A stretch of 64,000 nt of DNA from Flavobacteriaceae bacterium CRH (lineage in GTDB: Bacteria; Bacteroidota; Bacteroidia; Flavobacteriales; Flavobacteriaceae): the NCBI GenBank assembly GCA_001507425.1, contig LMAJ01000005.1, positions 62,001 through 126,000 on the forward strand, read 5' to 3'. The notes under the pieces were generated by a model. It ran no database searches, was not told where the DNA came from, and saw nothing but the letters and a program-made list of their open reading frames with translations. Below, piece after piece: positions 26,398-34,344 of the stretch. A program made the translations under genes and the position numbers. Numbering within the stretch: position 1 is the stretch's first letter; every line of letters starts with the position of its first letter.

Positions 26398-27258
26398 ATG
26401 GCAAATTTAAAGGAAATCCGTAATAGAATTACTTCCGTTTCATCGACGATGCAAATTACATCGGCAATGAAAATGGTTTCTGCTGCAAAGCTTAAGAAAG
26501 CACAAGATGCAATCACTGCAATGCGCCCTTATGCCGAGAAATTAACGGAGTTGTTACAAAATCTTTCTGCTACACTTGAAGGTGAAGTTGGAGGAGATTA
26601 TACAACACAACGTGAAGTAAAAAAAGTATTGCTTGTAGCTATAACTTCTAATAGAGGATTATGTGGTGCATTTAATTCAAATGTAATTAAAGAGATAAAA
26701 AACCGTACAGATTTTTATGCCGGAAAACAAGTTGATGTTTTTGCAATTGGTAAAAAAGGAAACGACGTTTTAAGTAAAACGCATAAAGTTCACGGTCATC
26801 ATAATGCAATTTTTGATCATTTAACTTTTGATAATGTTGCAGGAATTGCTGATAATTTGATTGAAAAATTTCTTTCAGGAGAATATGACAGAATTGAATT
26901 GATTTACAATCAGTTTAAAAATGCTGCGACTCAAATTGTACAAACAGAACAATTTTTACCATTGGCGCCAATTAAATCTGATGTACCGGTTTCTGGTGGA
27001 GATTATATTTTTGAGCCTTCAAAAGAAGAAATTGTTTTGACATTGATTCCTAAATCTTTGAAAACACAATTATACAAAGGAATTCGCGATTCATTTGCTT
27101 CAGAACATGGAGCGCGTATGACAGCAATGCACAAAGCAACTGACAACGCAACTGAATTAAGAAACCAATTGAAATTGACTTACAATAAAGCACGTCAGGC
27201 AGCTATTACTAACGAGATCTTAGAGATTGTTGGTGGAGCAGAAGCTTTGAACGGATAA
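26398..27258 (+). CDS. atpG: F-type ATP synthase subunit gamma
   Basis: This 286-residue protein opens with LKEIRNRITSVSSTMQITSAMKMVSAAKLKKA and ends with the complementary coiled coil ARQAAITNEILEIVGGAEAL, the two helices of the rotor shaft. SNRGLCGAFN in the central domain is family-typical. It couples proton flow to catalysis. It is the last gene of the operon and is followed by a strong terminator. Confidence 0.97.
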   Translation: MANLKEIRNRITSVSSTMQITSAMKMVSAAKLKKAQDAITAMRPYAEKLTELLQNLSATLEGEVGGDYTTQREVKKVLLVAITSNRGLCGAFNSNVIKEIKNRTDFYAGKQVDVFAIGKKGNDVLSKTHKVHGHHNAIFDHLTFDNVAGIADNLIEKFLSGEYDRIELIYNQFKNAATQIVQTEQFLPLAPIKSDVPVSGGDYIFEPSKEEIVLTLIPKSLKTQLYKGIRDSFASEHGARMTAMHKATDNATELRNQLKLTYNKARQAAITNEILEIVGGAEALNG

Positions 27259-27274
27259 TTTATTAGTTAAAGAT

Positions 27275-27620
27275 AAAAAAAAGAGCCAGCAAATAATTTG
27301 CTGGCTCTTTTTGTATATAGTCTAGTTCAGTTTTCTTTTAAATGAAAAAATTATAAAACGGTGATTCTCATTAATAAAAAATGAGAATCAATACCATTTT
27401 ATAAATTTATAGGCAGATTTACGTCTCCGCAATGCTTTGTCTTTTATGGGAACAAACTAGCTTTATCAGTCCCAATGCTCTGTTTTTTTTAGGGTTACAA
27501 TACAGCAGAATCAATCCCTTTTGCTTTGTCTTTTATGGGAACAAACTAGCTTTATTAGTCCCGTGGCTCTGTTTTTTTAAGGGTTACAAATCAGCTGTTA
27601 TCAAATCCCTACACAGCAAA
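27275..27620. repeat. Structured repeat module, copy A
   Basis: Order: terminator-like hairpin (27280-27310); hairpin 27351-27404 with TTATAAAA at its base and GATTCTCATT/AATGAGAATC inside; a degenerate GCAGA...TCTCCGC hairpin; then two tandem units starting at 27433 and 27522, and a closing partial unit ending near 27620. Each unit holds GGGAAC...GTCCC and AAGGG...CCCTT inverted repeats. Short open frames here are only by-products of the repeats. Confidence 0.8.
27280..27314 (+). terminator. Strong terminator after atpG (first copy of the repeated module)
   Basis: A 15-bp perfect stem built on AAAGAGCCAGCAAAT, with a one-base apex and a T-run, follows the atpG stop by about 20 bases. The same hairpin occurs 445 bases later with a compensating base change. 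Confidence 0.88.
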
Positions 27621-27719
27621 TCTACAACTACAATGGTTTTCAAATATTATATCATTTTCAAATTTTATTATACATTTTACATCTGCTAAGTCTGATGTTA
27701 AAATATTTGATATTGGTAC
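27621..27719. other. Spacer between repeat modules A and B
   Basis: About 100 AT-rich bases separate the two modules. I see no gene, no strong promoter and no palindrome in it. Confidence 0.6.
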
Positions 27720-28156
27720 AAAAAAAAGATCCAGCAATTATATTGCTGGATCTTTAAAGTATAATAGTATTTTAGTTTTCTTTAAAAGAAAGATTATAAA
27801 ATGGTGATTCCCAATTTGATCATAAACCGAGAATCAGTTCCATTTTATAAATCTAAGGCAGACTTATGTCTCTGCAGTGCTTTGTCTTTCATGGGAACAA
27901 ACTAGCTTTATTAGTCCCAATGCTCTGTTTTTTTAAGGGTTACATTTCAGCAGAATCAATCCCTTGTGCTTTGTCTTTCGTGGGAACAAACTAGCTTTAT
28001 TAGTCCCAATGCTCTGTTTTTTTAGGGTTACATTTCAGCAGAATCAATCCCTTGTGCTTTGTTTTTTGTGGGTACAAACAAGCTTTATTAGTCCCAGTGC
28101 TTCCTTTTTTATAAGGGTTGTATTTAGCTTTCTCAATCCCTGTGAAGCAAATTTAA
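27720..28156. repeat. Structured repeat module, copy B
   Basis: It has the same order as copy A at a constant offset of 443-445 bases: hairpin 27725-27755 (AAAGATCCAGCAAT stem), hairpin 27794-27850, a GCAGAC-TTAT-GTCTCTGC hairpin near 27859-27876, then three tandem units starting at 27878, 27967 and 28055 (spacing 89 and 88), one more than in copy A. The last unit has diverged most. Confidence 0.8.
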
Positions 28157-28438
28157 GAACAGACTGTTAAAAAAATGTTACATAATTTTCGTTGACAATT
28201 TATATATTTCACATGTTTTAATTATTTTTCATGTGTTTTGATAGTAAAACTTCTTAAAATCAGAAGATTAACTCTGGTGTTCACTAAATAATTTAGCACA
28301 ATTACAATGGTTTAGTTTTCATTATTTAAATTAAACAAGATTAATGTTCTAGAGCCAGAAGAAGTTTTAATAATATCAGTTTAAGTTTTATTTGATTTAA
28401 CAATACTTTCTGTTCTAAATAAGTTGTTATTTTTTGAT
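28157..28438. other. AT-rich intergenic stretch, nothing recognised
   Basis: About 280 bases between the repeat modules and the acetyltransferase promoter. Very AT-rich, without an open frame of useful length, tRNA or strong hairpin that I can see. Confidence 0.55.
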
Positions 28439-28446
28439 TAATTTTG
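28439..28446 (+). promoter_or_regulatory. -7 promoter box TAATTTTG for the acetyltransferase gene
   Basis: TAATTTTG fits TAnnTTTG and lies 19 bases before the ATG at 28466. Confidence 0.42.
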
Positions 28447-28465
28447 ATAATTATCTCAAAGTGTC

Positions 28466-28912
28466 ATGGAACTGAAAATACGAGAACTTACTACAATAAA
28501 AGAAATTCTGGAGCAAATTGAAACCATGAGATTTCTTTATCCAAATCTTTCTATTGAGAAATATGAAAATTATCTTTCTCAAATGGTGCCACACAATTAT
28601 ATTCAGATTGGTGTTTTTGAAAATGATATTTGTTTAGGAATTACCGGTTGTTGGTCGGCAACCAAATTATGGACAGGTAAATATCTTGAGATCGATAATT
28701 TTGTTGTAAATCCAGATGTACGTTCTAAAGGAATTGGTAAATTATTGACAGATTATATCGAGAAAAAAGCCATAGATATGGATTGTAGTAGCATTGTTTT
28801 AGATGCTTTTACAGGAAATTTTGCCGCACATCGTTTTTATTATAATCAGGGTTACGGACCAAAAGGCTTTCATTTTGTTAAGATTTTAGATGAGAAGAAA
28901 CTAACTTTATAA
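28466..28912 (+). CDS. GNAT family N-acetyltransferase
   Basis: This 148-residue protein carries NFVVNPDVRSKGIGKLLTDYIE, the acetyl-CoA-binding RxxGxG/A motif of GNAT enzymes, and AAHRFYYNQGYGPKGFHF near the C-terminus. It transfers an acetyl group from acetyl-CoA to an unknown amine substrate in the cytoplasm. It stands alone. An imperfect hairpin (AAAAGGTTA...TAACCTTTT, about 28938-28982) follows and may end its transcript. Confidence 0.88.
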   Translation: MELKIRELTTIKEILEQIETMRFLYPNLSIEKYENYLSQMVPHNYIQIGVFENDICLGITGCWSATKLWTGKYLEIDNFVVNPDVRSKGIGKLLTDYIEKKAIDMDCSSIVLDAFTGNFAAHRFYYNQGYGPKGFHFVKILDEKKLTL

Positions 28913-29040
28913 TATAATGATTATCTGCTAATTATAAAAGGTTATATTTATATTTTTTAAAATTAGTAACTTTTTAACCTTTTGTGCGTATAATATTTAA
29001 CAACCAAAAAGGTATTAAAAAATAAGATCAACTAAAAGCA

Positions 29041-29718
29041 ATGGCAAAAGAAAGTTTTAATTGGAAGAGTCTTTTTATAAACGAAGAGGCCAATAAACAA
29101 GAAAATACAGGTTCAGCTCAACAACCTTCGGCACCTGTTTTACCAACTCCTGACAACAAATTTCCTAAACAAGTTACAGAATCATTTCCAACTAATTCTT
29201 TGACAAATCCTTTTTTAAACGAAATTTTTGAAGTTTATGATAAAGGTTTCGAATCATTGAACGAAGCAGGTTTTGATTTCTTTGAACTGTATAAGTCTGT
29301 AGTAGCGGTTGGAGTTACAAATCCGCAGAGTTATCAGATGGCTTTTACGATGGGAAAATCAATAAAGTCTGATTTAACTAAAGAATTTCTTTTACAAAAA
29401 GGAAGTTTTTATATTGCTGAAATCGAAAAAGTTTATACCAAATATGATACAATTGGTAAAACAAAAAAGGCAGATTTAGATAATAATATTACGAAGGAGA
29501 AATATAATTTGTCTAAAAGTATTTCTGAATTAGAAGCAAAAATATTAGAACTTCAAAAAGAACTGGAATCTAAAAAAATCGAACTTCAAAAAATTGATCC
29601 GGTTAATATGGAGCAGCTTTCAGAAATTCAATTAAAAATGGACGCTAATAATTTAGCGAAAGAAAAAATCTTAACATCAATCAATACTGTAATAACAGGA
29701 ATTAATCAATATTTGTAA
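29041..29718 (+). CDS. Coiled-coil protein of unknown function, first gene of a six-gene operon
   Basis: This 225-residue soluble protein has no signal peptide or membrane segment. Residues 15-60 are Gln/Pro/Asn-rich and likely disordered, 60-130 are helical, and 140-225 form a charged coiled coil (SISELEAKILELQKELESKK). No family was recognised. It ends 2 bases before the next gene, which also has a coiled coil, so the two may assemble together. It is probably a cytoplasmic adaptor for the membrane system encoded downstream; that role is inferred. Confidence 0.72.
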   Translation: MAKESFNWKSLFINEEANKQENTGSAQQPSAPVLPTPDNKFPKQVTESFPTNSLTNPFLNEIFEVYDKGFESLNEAGFDFFELYKSVVAVGVTNPQSYQMAFTMGKSIKSDLTKEFLLQKGSFYIAEIEKVYTKYDTIGKTKKADLDNNITKEKYNLSKSISELEAKILELQKELESKKIELQKIDPVNMEQLSEIQLKMDANNLAKEKILTSINTVITGINQYL

Positions 29719-29720
29719 TA

Positions 29721-30842
29721 ATGGATAAATACGAACAAGAAAGAAGTACACTTTTGACATTACCAATTTTAAAACATTTTGACGAGTCAAAAGGAGAAAT
29801 TGCTTTAAAATCCAGCGCTCTTAAAAAAGGAGAAAAGTCATTATTTTTGGCTTTGGCACTTGGATTACTTGGAGTTGGAGGATATTTGGTTTGGACTTAT
29901 ATAATTCCGCCATTATTTACAATGTTAGGACAGGCAATTGCATTATCTGCAACCGGAGTTTTCCTGGTTTTTCTGGTAATGATGGCTCCAGTTATAATGA
30001 AAGCACTTCGTTTTGCAACAAAAAATTTGCACAAAGCTTTAATTCAGAGTAATCCTTTTAATGAACTGGAAGAGCAAAAACAAAAAATGATCAAAAACCG
30101 TGAAGTTTTTAAGAATACAAAAGCAAAGCTAAAAGGTCTTAAAAATGAAATGGAAATCGAAGCAAATAAATCTGAAAAAGAAGCCAAAGCTTTTCAGGAA
30201 GATGTTTTGAGCTTACAGCGTCAGTCCGAAAAATTAAAATCGGCAATGGACGAAATGATTAAGCAAAATGGAGTTGCTGCAAAAGATACTGACGAATATG
30301 TGGTGCTGCAAAGCGAATTAGCAAGAAAACTTAGTGACTCTCAAAGGGTTTCGACTCAATATGAGCAAAGTAAAAGTTTTATTCAGAAATATGGTGTTCG
30401 TGCCAATGTTTTAGGTAAAATGGATAGAAAACTGACTTTGGCAGGAACAGCGATCGATATAAAAATTGCTGATTTTGATGTTACGGTTAAGATGCTTCAA
30501 AAAGAATATGAATTTGCCAGAAACGCAAAAGAAGCAACAGAAAGTGCTAAAAGCGCAATGTTATTTACAAAAGACTGGGAATTAGAATATGCTTTAGAAG
30601 TGGTAACATCTACAATTGCGCAGGATATTGCTAAAACATCTGAAAACTTAATTGATATTGATGCCTTAACTTCTAAATATTCTGTAGACAACGACGAGCT
30701 TTATTCAAGATTAGATTCGTTGGCAGATGAAATTAAAACAGGTGATAATACAATTCCGGATTCAACAAAGTATACAAGTCCAAATTATAAAATGACCAAA
30801 GAAGATAAATTATCCGGTGGTGGTTTTGGAGATATTTTTTAA
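29721..30842 (+). CDS. Membrane-anchored coiled-coil protein, loosely PspA-like
   Basis: This 373-residue protein has two membrane helices (about residues 38-60 and 67-91), then a long helical coiled coil (about 110-290) containing EEQKQKMIKNREVFKNTKAK and RQSEKLKSAMDEMIKQ. It ends in an acidic/polar tail finishing GGGFGDIF. The helical register and the repeated ELARKL/AKLKGL pattern recall PspA/IM30 proteins, but PspA lacks membrane spans, so this is only a resemblance. Its position between the first coiled-coil gene and the OmpA-fused binding protein suggests an inner-membrane scaffold. Confidence 0.65.
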   Translation: MDKYEQERSTLLTLPILKHFDESKGEIALKSSALKKGEKSLFLALALGLLGVGGYLVWTYIIPPLFTMLGQAIALSATGVFLVFLVMMAPVIMKALRFATKNLHKALIQSNPFNELEEQKQKMIKNREVFKNTKAKLKGLKNEMEIEANKSEKEAKAFQEDVLSLQRQSEKLKSAMDEMIKQNGVAAKDTDEYVVLQSELARKLSDSQRVSTQYEQSKSFIQKYGVRANVLGKMDRKLTLAGTAIDIKIADFDVTVKMLQKEYEFARNAKEATESAKSAMLFTKDWELEYALEVVTSTIAQDIAKTSENLIDIDALTSKYSVDNDELYSRLDSLADEIKTGDNTIPDSTKYTSPNYKMTKEDKLSGGGFGDIF

Positions 30843-30869
30843 TACAATCAATTAAATTTTAAAAATAAA

Positions 30870-32684
30870 ATGGGAAAAATTTTAAGAACAGAAAAGTTAA
30901 CAACATTTTCTGAGTTAATAATCGTTATTGCAGCAATTGGAATAATTTTAGCGGGGGTTTATTATATTTCTCCAGGAATTAAAACAGCAGTTTCAAAACA
31001 ATTAGACGGAATAGATCTTAATCAAACGGATGTTAATAACGTTACCAATGCGGCAAAAATTCCACTTCCGTCAAAAGAAATCTCTACTGAAGTAGCAAAC
31101 AAACCATTGGTGAGAATTGGTGCTTATGCATGGAATGCTCAGTCTGGAATTATTGTTTCTAATGGTGGTCCAAAAACAACAAAGGGATCATTGATGGAAA
31201 AAAATGGAGTTAATCTTGAAATTATTCGTCAGGACTGGCTTTCAGAATTGCGTAACATGCAAATGAAATTTATCGAAGAATTTGATAAAGGAGAAGCTTT
31301 TCCATCTTCTAGCAAAAGTGTTTTTGCAGTTATTATTATGGGTGATGGTGCGCCATTTTACATTAGTTCTGTTCAAAAATCACTTGACGAAAAATACGGA
31401 AAAGACAAATACCATGTACAGGTAATGGGTGCAGTAGGTATGAGTTATGGTGAAGATAAATTAATCGGGCCACCAAGCTGGAAATCTGATCCAAAATCGA
31501 TGAAAGGTTCTGTTATCTCTGCCGTTCTTGGAGATGGTGACTGGGTTACTACAGTAAACTATTGTTTTGCAAACGGATTAAAAGTAAATCCTGACCCAAC
31601 AACGTATGATGCTGATGCAGTAAATATTTATCCATCTGAAAATGATGACTATATTAAATCGGCAGAAGAATTGATTAAATCTCAAACAACAGGATGGACT
31701 GTTACTTTGAAAGAAGTGGTAGACGGAAAATTAACCGGAAAATCTGTTAACAGAAAAATCGATGGTTGTGCAACATGGACACCTGGAGATAAAACCGTTT
31801 TTGATAAATTGACTGGTTTTGTTGATATTGTTTCTACAAAAGAATTCAACAATCAAATGCCAACAACAATTATTGGTGTGAAAGAATGGGCAGTTAAAAA
31901 TCCGGATATCGTTTCTAATATTTTGAAATCGGCATTGACAGCTTCAAACCAAATGAAAAATTACGAAGACTGGAAAGTAAGAGCTTCAGAAGCAGTTGCT
32001 GAAACGTATAAAATTGAAACTCCTGAATATTGGTATAAAATGTTTAAAGGACAACAAGGAACAAAAGCCGGATTAACTTATAACATGGGTGGTTCAAAAG
32101 TATTTAATTATGCTGATGCAATGCAATATTATGGTTTATCTGATGGAGTTAACAGATACAAATCTGTTTACAATCAGGTTTCTGGTTATTTGACAGAATT
32201 GAATCCTTTTGGATTTAATGAAAATGTTGGTGCCGTAGTTCCTTACGATCAGGCAGTAAATTTATTCTTCCTTAAAAACATTAACGATATCGAATCAACT
32301 TCTGCAGATAAAGCAGATTACAGCAATCAGGCAACTGAGGTTGTAGCTTCCGGAGAATGGAAAATTAACTTTAATACAGGAAGTGCCGAAATTTCAAATT
32401 CTTCAAGTAAAGAAGTTGAAAAAATTTACAACCTTTTGGTTCAGGCTGAAAACACAAAACTAACTGTTGTTGGACATACTGATAATGTTGGAAATCCGGA
32501 TTCTAATTTAGCTTTATCAAAAAGCAGAGCTCAGGCAGTTGTAAATTACCTGCAACAAAAAGGAATTCCTTCAAACCGTTTTCAATTGGTTGACGGGAAA
32601 GGTCAAAACGATCCAATTGCAGATAATAATTCTGCTTCAGGAAAAGCACTGAACAGACGTGTGGTTATTACTTTCTTGAAATAA
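30870..32684 (+). CDS. Inner-membrane-anchored substrate-binding protein fused to OmpA domain
   Basis: The 604-residue protein has an uncleaved-looking membrane helix at about 13-33 and a linker. Residues ~80-440 form a periplasmic binding domain of the PstS/NitT-like class (VRIGAYAWNAQSGIIVSNGG, FAVIIMGDGAPFYISSVQ, TIIGVKEWAVKNPDIV). The C-terminal OmpA domain (~490-604) has VVGHTDNVGNPDSNLALSKSRAQAV, with the Asp and Arg that bind diaminopimelate in peptidoglycan. It should capture a ligand and clamp the complex to the cell wall. A partial terminator separates it from the permease gene. The ligand is unknown. Confidence 0.85.
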   Translation: MGKILRTEKLTTFSELIIVIAAIGIILAGVYYISPGIKTAVSKQLDGIDLNQTDVNNVTNAAKIPLPSKEISTEVANKPLVRIGAYAWNAQSGIIVSNGGPKTTKGSLMEKNGVNLEIIRQDWLSELRNMQMKFIEEFDKGEAFPSSSKSVFAVIIMGDGAPFYISSVQKSLDEKYGKDKYHVQVMGAVGMSYGEDKLIGPPSWKSDPKSMKGSVISAVLGDGDWVTTVNYCFANGLKVNPDPTTYDADAVNIYPSENDDYIKSAEELIKSQTTGWTVTLKEVVDGKLTGKSVNRKIDGCATWTPGDKTVFDKLTGFVDIVSTKEFNNQMPTTIIGVKEWAVKNPDIVSNILKSALTASNQMKNYEDWKVRASEAVAETYKIETPEYWYKMFKGQQGTKAGLTYNMGGSKVFNYADAMQYYGLSDGVNRYKSVYNQVSGYLTELNPFGFNENVGAVVPYDQAVNLFFLKNINDIESTSADKADYSNQATEVVASGEWKINFNTGSAEISNSSSKEVEKIYNLLVQAENTKLTVVGHTDNVGNPDSNLALSKSRAQAVVNYLQQKGIPSNRFQLVDGKGQNDPIADNNSASGKALNRRVVITFLK

Positions 32685-32697
32685 TTCTTAAATAATT

Positions 32698-32723
32698 AAG
32701 GGCTATCCAAAAGATAGCCCTTT
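32698..32723 (+). terminator. Intra-operon hairpin after the binding-protein gene
   Basis: AAGGGCTATC (32698-32707) pairs with GATAGCCCTT (32713-32722) around a 5-base loop, then a short T-run. It lies 10 bases before the permease ATG, so it probably attenuates permease/ATPase/AAA expression relative to the binding protein. Confidence 0.7.
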
Positions 32724-32732
32724 ACTATAAAT

Positions 32733-33503
32733 ATGAAAAAATATTTTACGCCTTTTGAAAAAATATCAAAACTCCATAAAACTATTATATTAATAAGTTG
32801 GCTGGTTCTTTTGATCGTTATTTGGTTTGTAACCACCTCTGGAGAAAAACATCTTTTTCCGTCTCCGAGTCAGGTATTAACCGGTTTTACAGAGCTTTAT
32901 AAAGAAGGTTTGGTCGTGCATATTTTCAATTCTTTGCAATTGTGTTTTGTCTCTATTATTTTAGCAACAATAATTTCATTGTTTTTTGCTTACACGTGGC
33001 CAATTCCGGTATTAAAATCTATTTCAGAATTTGTAACTAAATTTCGATTTTTGCCTTTTACGGGTTTGTCATTTTATATTACAATGGTCATTCACGAAGC
33101 CAGAACAATGCAGGTTTGGATTTTAGTTATTTTCCTAACGACATTTTTAACAACTTCATTAATTGCAGTTATTAAAGATATTCCGCAGGAAGAATTTGAT
33201 CATGCCAAAATGCTAAAATGCAATAGATGGGAAGTGCTTTGGCAAGTTATAATTTTAGGAAGATTAGATTATGTAATTGATGTAATCAGACAAAATCTTG
33301 CTATAACCTGGATGATGCTGGTTACGGTAGAATCAATTGTAGTGGCTTCAGGAGGATTAGGATTTTTGATAAAAAACTCTGATAAATTCATGAATACAGG
33401 ACGAATTATTGCACTTCAAATAATTATTCTATTAATAGGACTTGGCTTAGATGCAGGAATTAATTTTCTGAGAAAAGCAATATTTAGATATTCAAAAATA
33501 TAA
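32733..33503 (+). CDS. ABC transporter permease, NitT/TauT-like
   Basis: This 256-residue protein has about six membrane spans and the binding-protein-dependent permease domain. FPSPSQVLTGFTELYKEG at the start and the EAA-like loop EEFDHAKMLKCNRWEVLWQVI are typical of nitrate/taurine-type permeases. The conserved Gly of the EAA loop is replaced by Cys. It should form the inner-membrane channel for the OmpA-fused binding protein. The ATPase gene follows after 2 bases. Confidence 0.88.
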   Translation: MKKYFTPFEKISKLHKTIILISWLVLLIVIWFVTTSGEKHLFPSPSQVLTGFTELYKEGLVVHIFNSLQLCFVSIILATIISLFFAYTWPIPVLKSISEFVTKFRFLPFTGLSFYITMVIHEARTMQVWILVIFLTTFLTTSLIAVIKDIPQEEFDHAKMLKCNRWEVLWQVIILGRLDYVIDVIRQNLAITWMMLVTVESIVVASGGLGFLIKNSDKFMNTGRIIALQIIILLIGLGLDAGINFLRKAIFRYSKI

Positions 33504-33505
33504 TT

Positions 33506-34336
33506 ATGGCACACGAATATAAAGAGACGCTTTTATACGTAGAAAATCTTAGTGTTGCATACGATGATACTATTATTATAAAAGATATAAATCTTGTAGA
33601 AAAAGATGTTGTTAGAGAAGGTGTAGATTGCACCGGCCAGATAGTGGCATTTGTGGGAAGATCAGGAAGAGGAAAATCTACTTTTTTTAAAGCATTGACA
33701 GGATTAGTTCCGACAAATTCAGGAAAGATATTAATTAGAGATTTTCAAAACGAAGAGCCAAACGCAGCCAAATCTGTAAACGAAGGCGACATTGGTTTTG
33801 TAGATCAAAAATATACCTTGTTCAGACATAAAACCGTAACACAGGCTTTGAAATTTTCTTTAAGAAAAACAAAACTTTCGAATACGGAAAAGGATGAAAA
33901 AATAAAAAAATACCTGAAAGAATGGGGACTAGATAATTGTGCAGACAAATATCCGAACGAACTTTCCGGAGGACAAAGACAAAGAACAGCCATTATCGAG
34001 CAATTGTTTTCATCGGATCAATTTATTGTTTTAGACGAACCTTTTTCAGGATTGGATGTGGGAAACATTGAAGAAGTAAAAAAATCTTTTGAGTTATTGG
34101 GTAATTCATCTGAGTTTAATACTGTTATTTTTTCTACGCATGATATTGAATTAGCGATTGAGTTAGCACAAACCATTTATGTGATTGGACACCCAACCGT
34201 GAACGGAAAAAAACAAAACTACGGAACAATTGTAGCGAAATATGATCTTAGAGAAATGGGATTATCGTGGAAAGAGTATTGTGACGATCATCAAAAATTA
34301 TCAAAAGAGATTATTCATCAAATGATGATTTCTTAA
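33506..34336 (+). CDS. ABC transporter ATP-binding protein
   Basis: This 276-residue ATPase has Walker A GRSGRGKST, signature LSGGQRQRT, Walker B FIVLDEPFSGLD and H-loop STHD. Its best partner is the permease gene 2 bases upstream. Compared with usual NitT ATPases it has a C-terminal extension of about 40 residues (GLSWKEYCDDHQK) that might contact the AAA+ protein encoded next. All catalytic motifs are intact. Confidence 0.92.
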   Translation: MAHEYKETLLYVENLSVAYDDTIIIKDINLVEKDVVREGVDCTGQIVAFVGRSGRGKSTFFKALTGLVPTNSGKILIRDFQNEEPNAAKSVNEGDIGFVDQKYTLFRHKTVTQALKFSLRKTKLSNTEKDEKIKKYLKEWGLDNCADKYPNELSGGQRQRTAIIEQLFSSDQFIVLDEPFSGLDVGNIEEVKKSFELLGNSSEFNTVIFSTHDIELAIELAQTIYVIGHPTVNGKKQNYGTIVAKYDLREMGLSWKEYCDDHQKLSKEIIHQMMIS

Positions 34337-34344
34337 ATTAAACT

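Noticed and set aside
27432..28170. Two small plus-strand open frames in the repeat region, and a possible CRISPR array
   Set aside because: The frames are translations of the tandem units (same peptide repeated, low-complexity, no start context). The units are 88-89 bp apart with no unique spacers and no cas genes, so this is not CRISPR.
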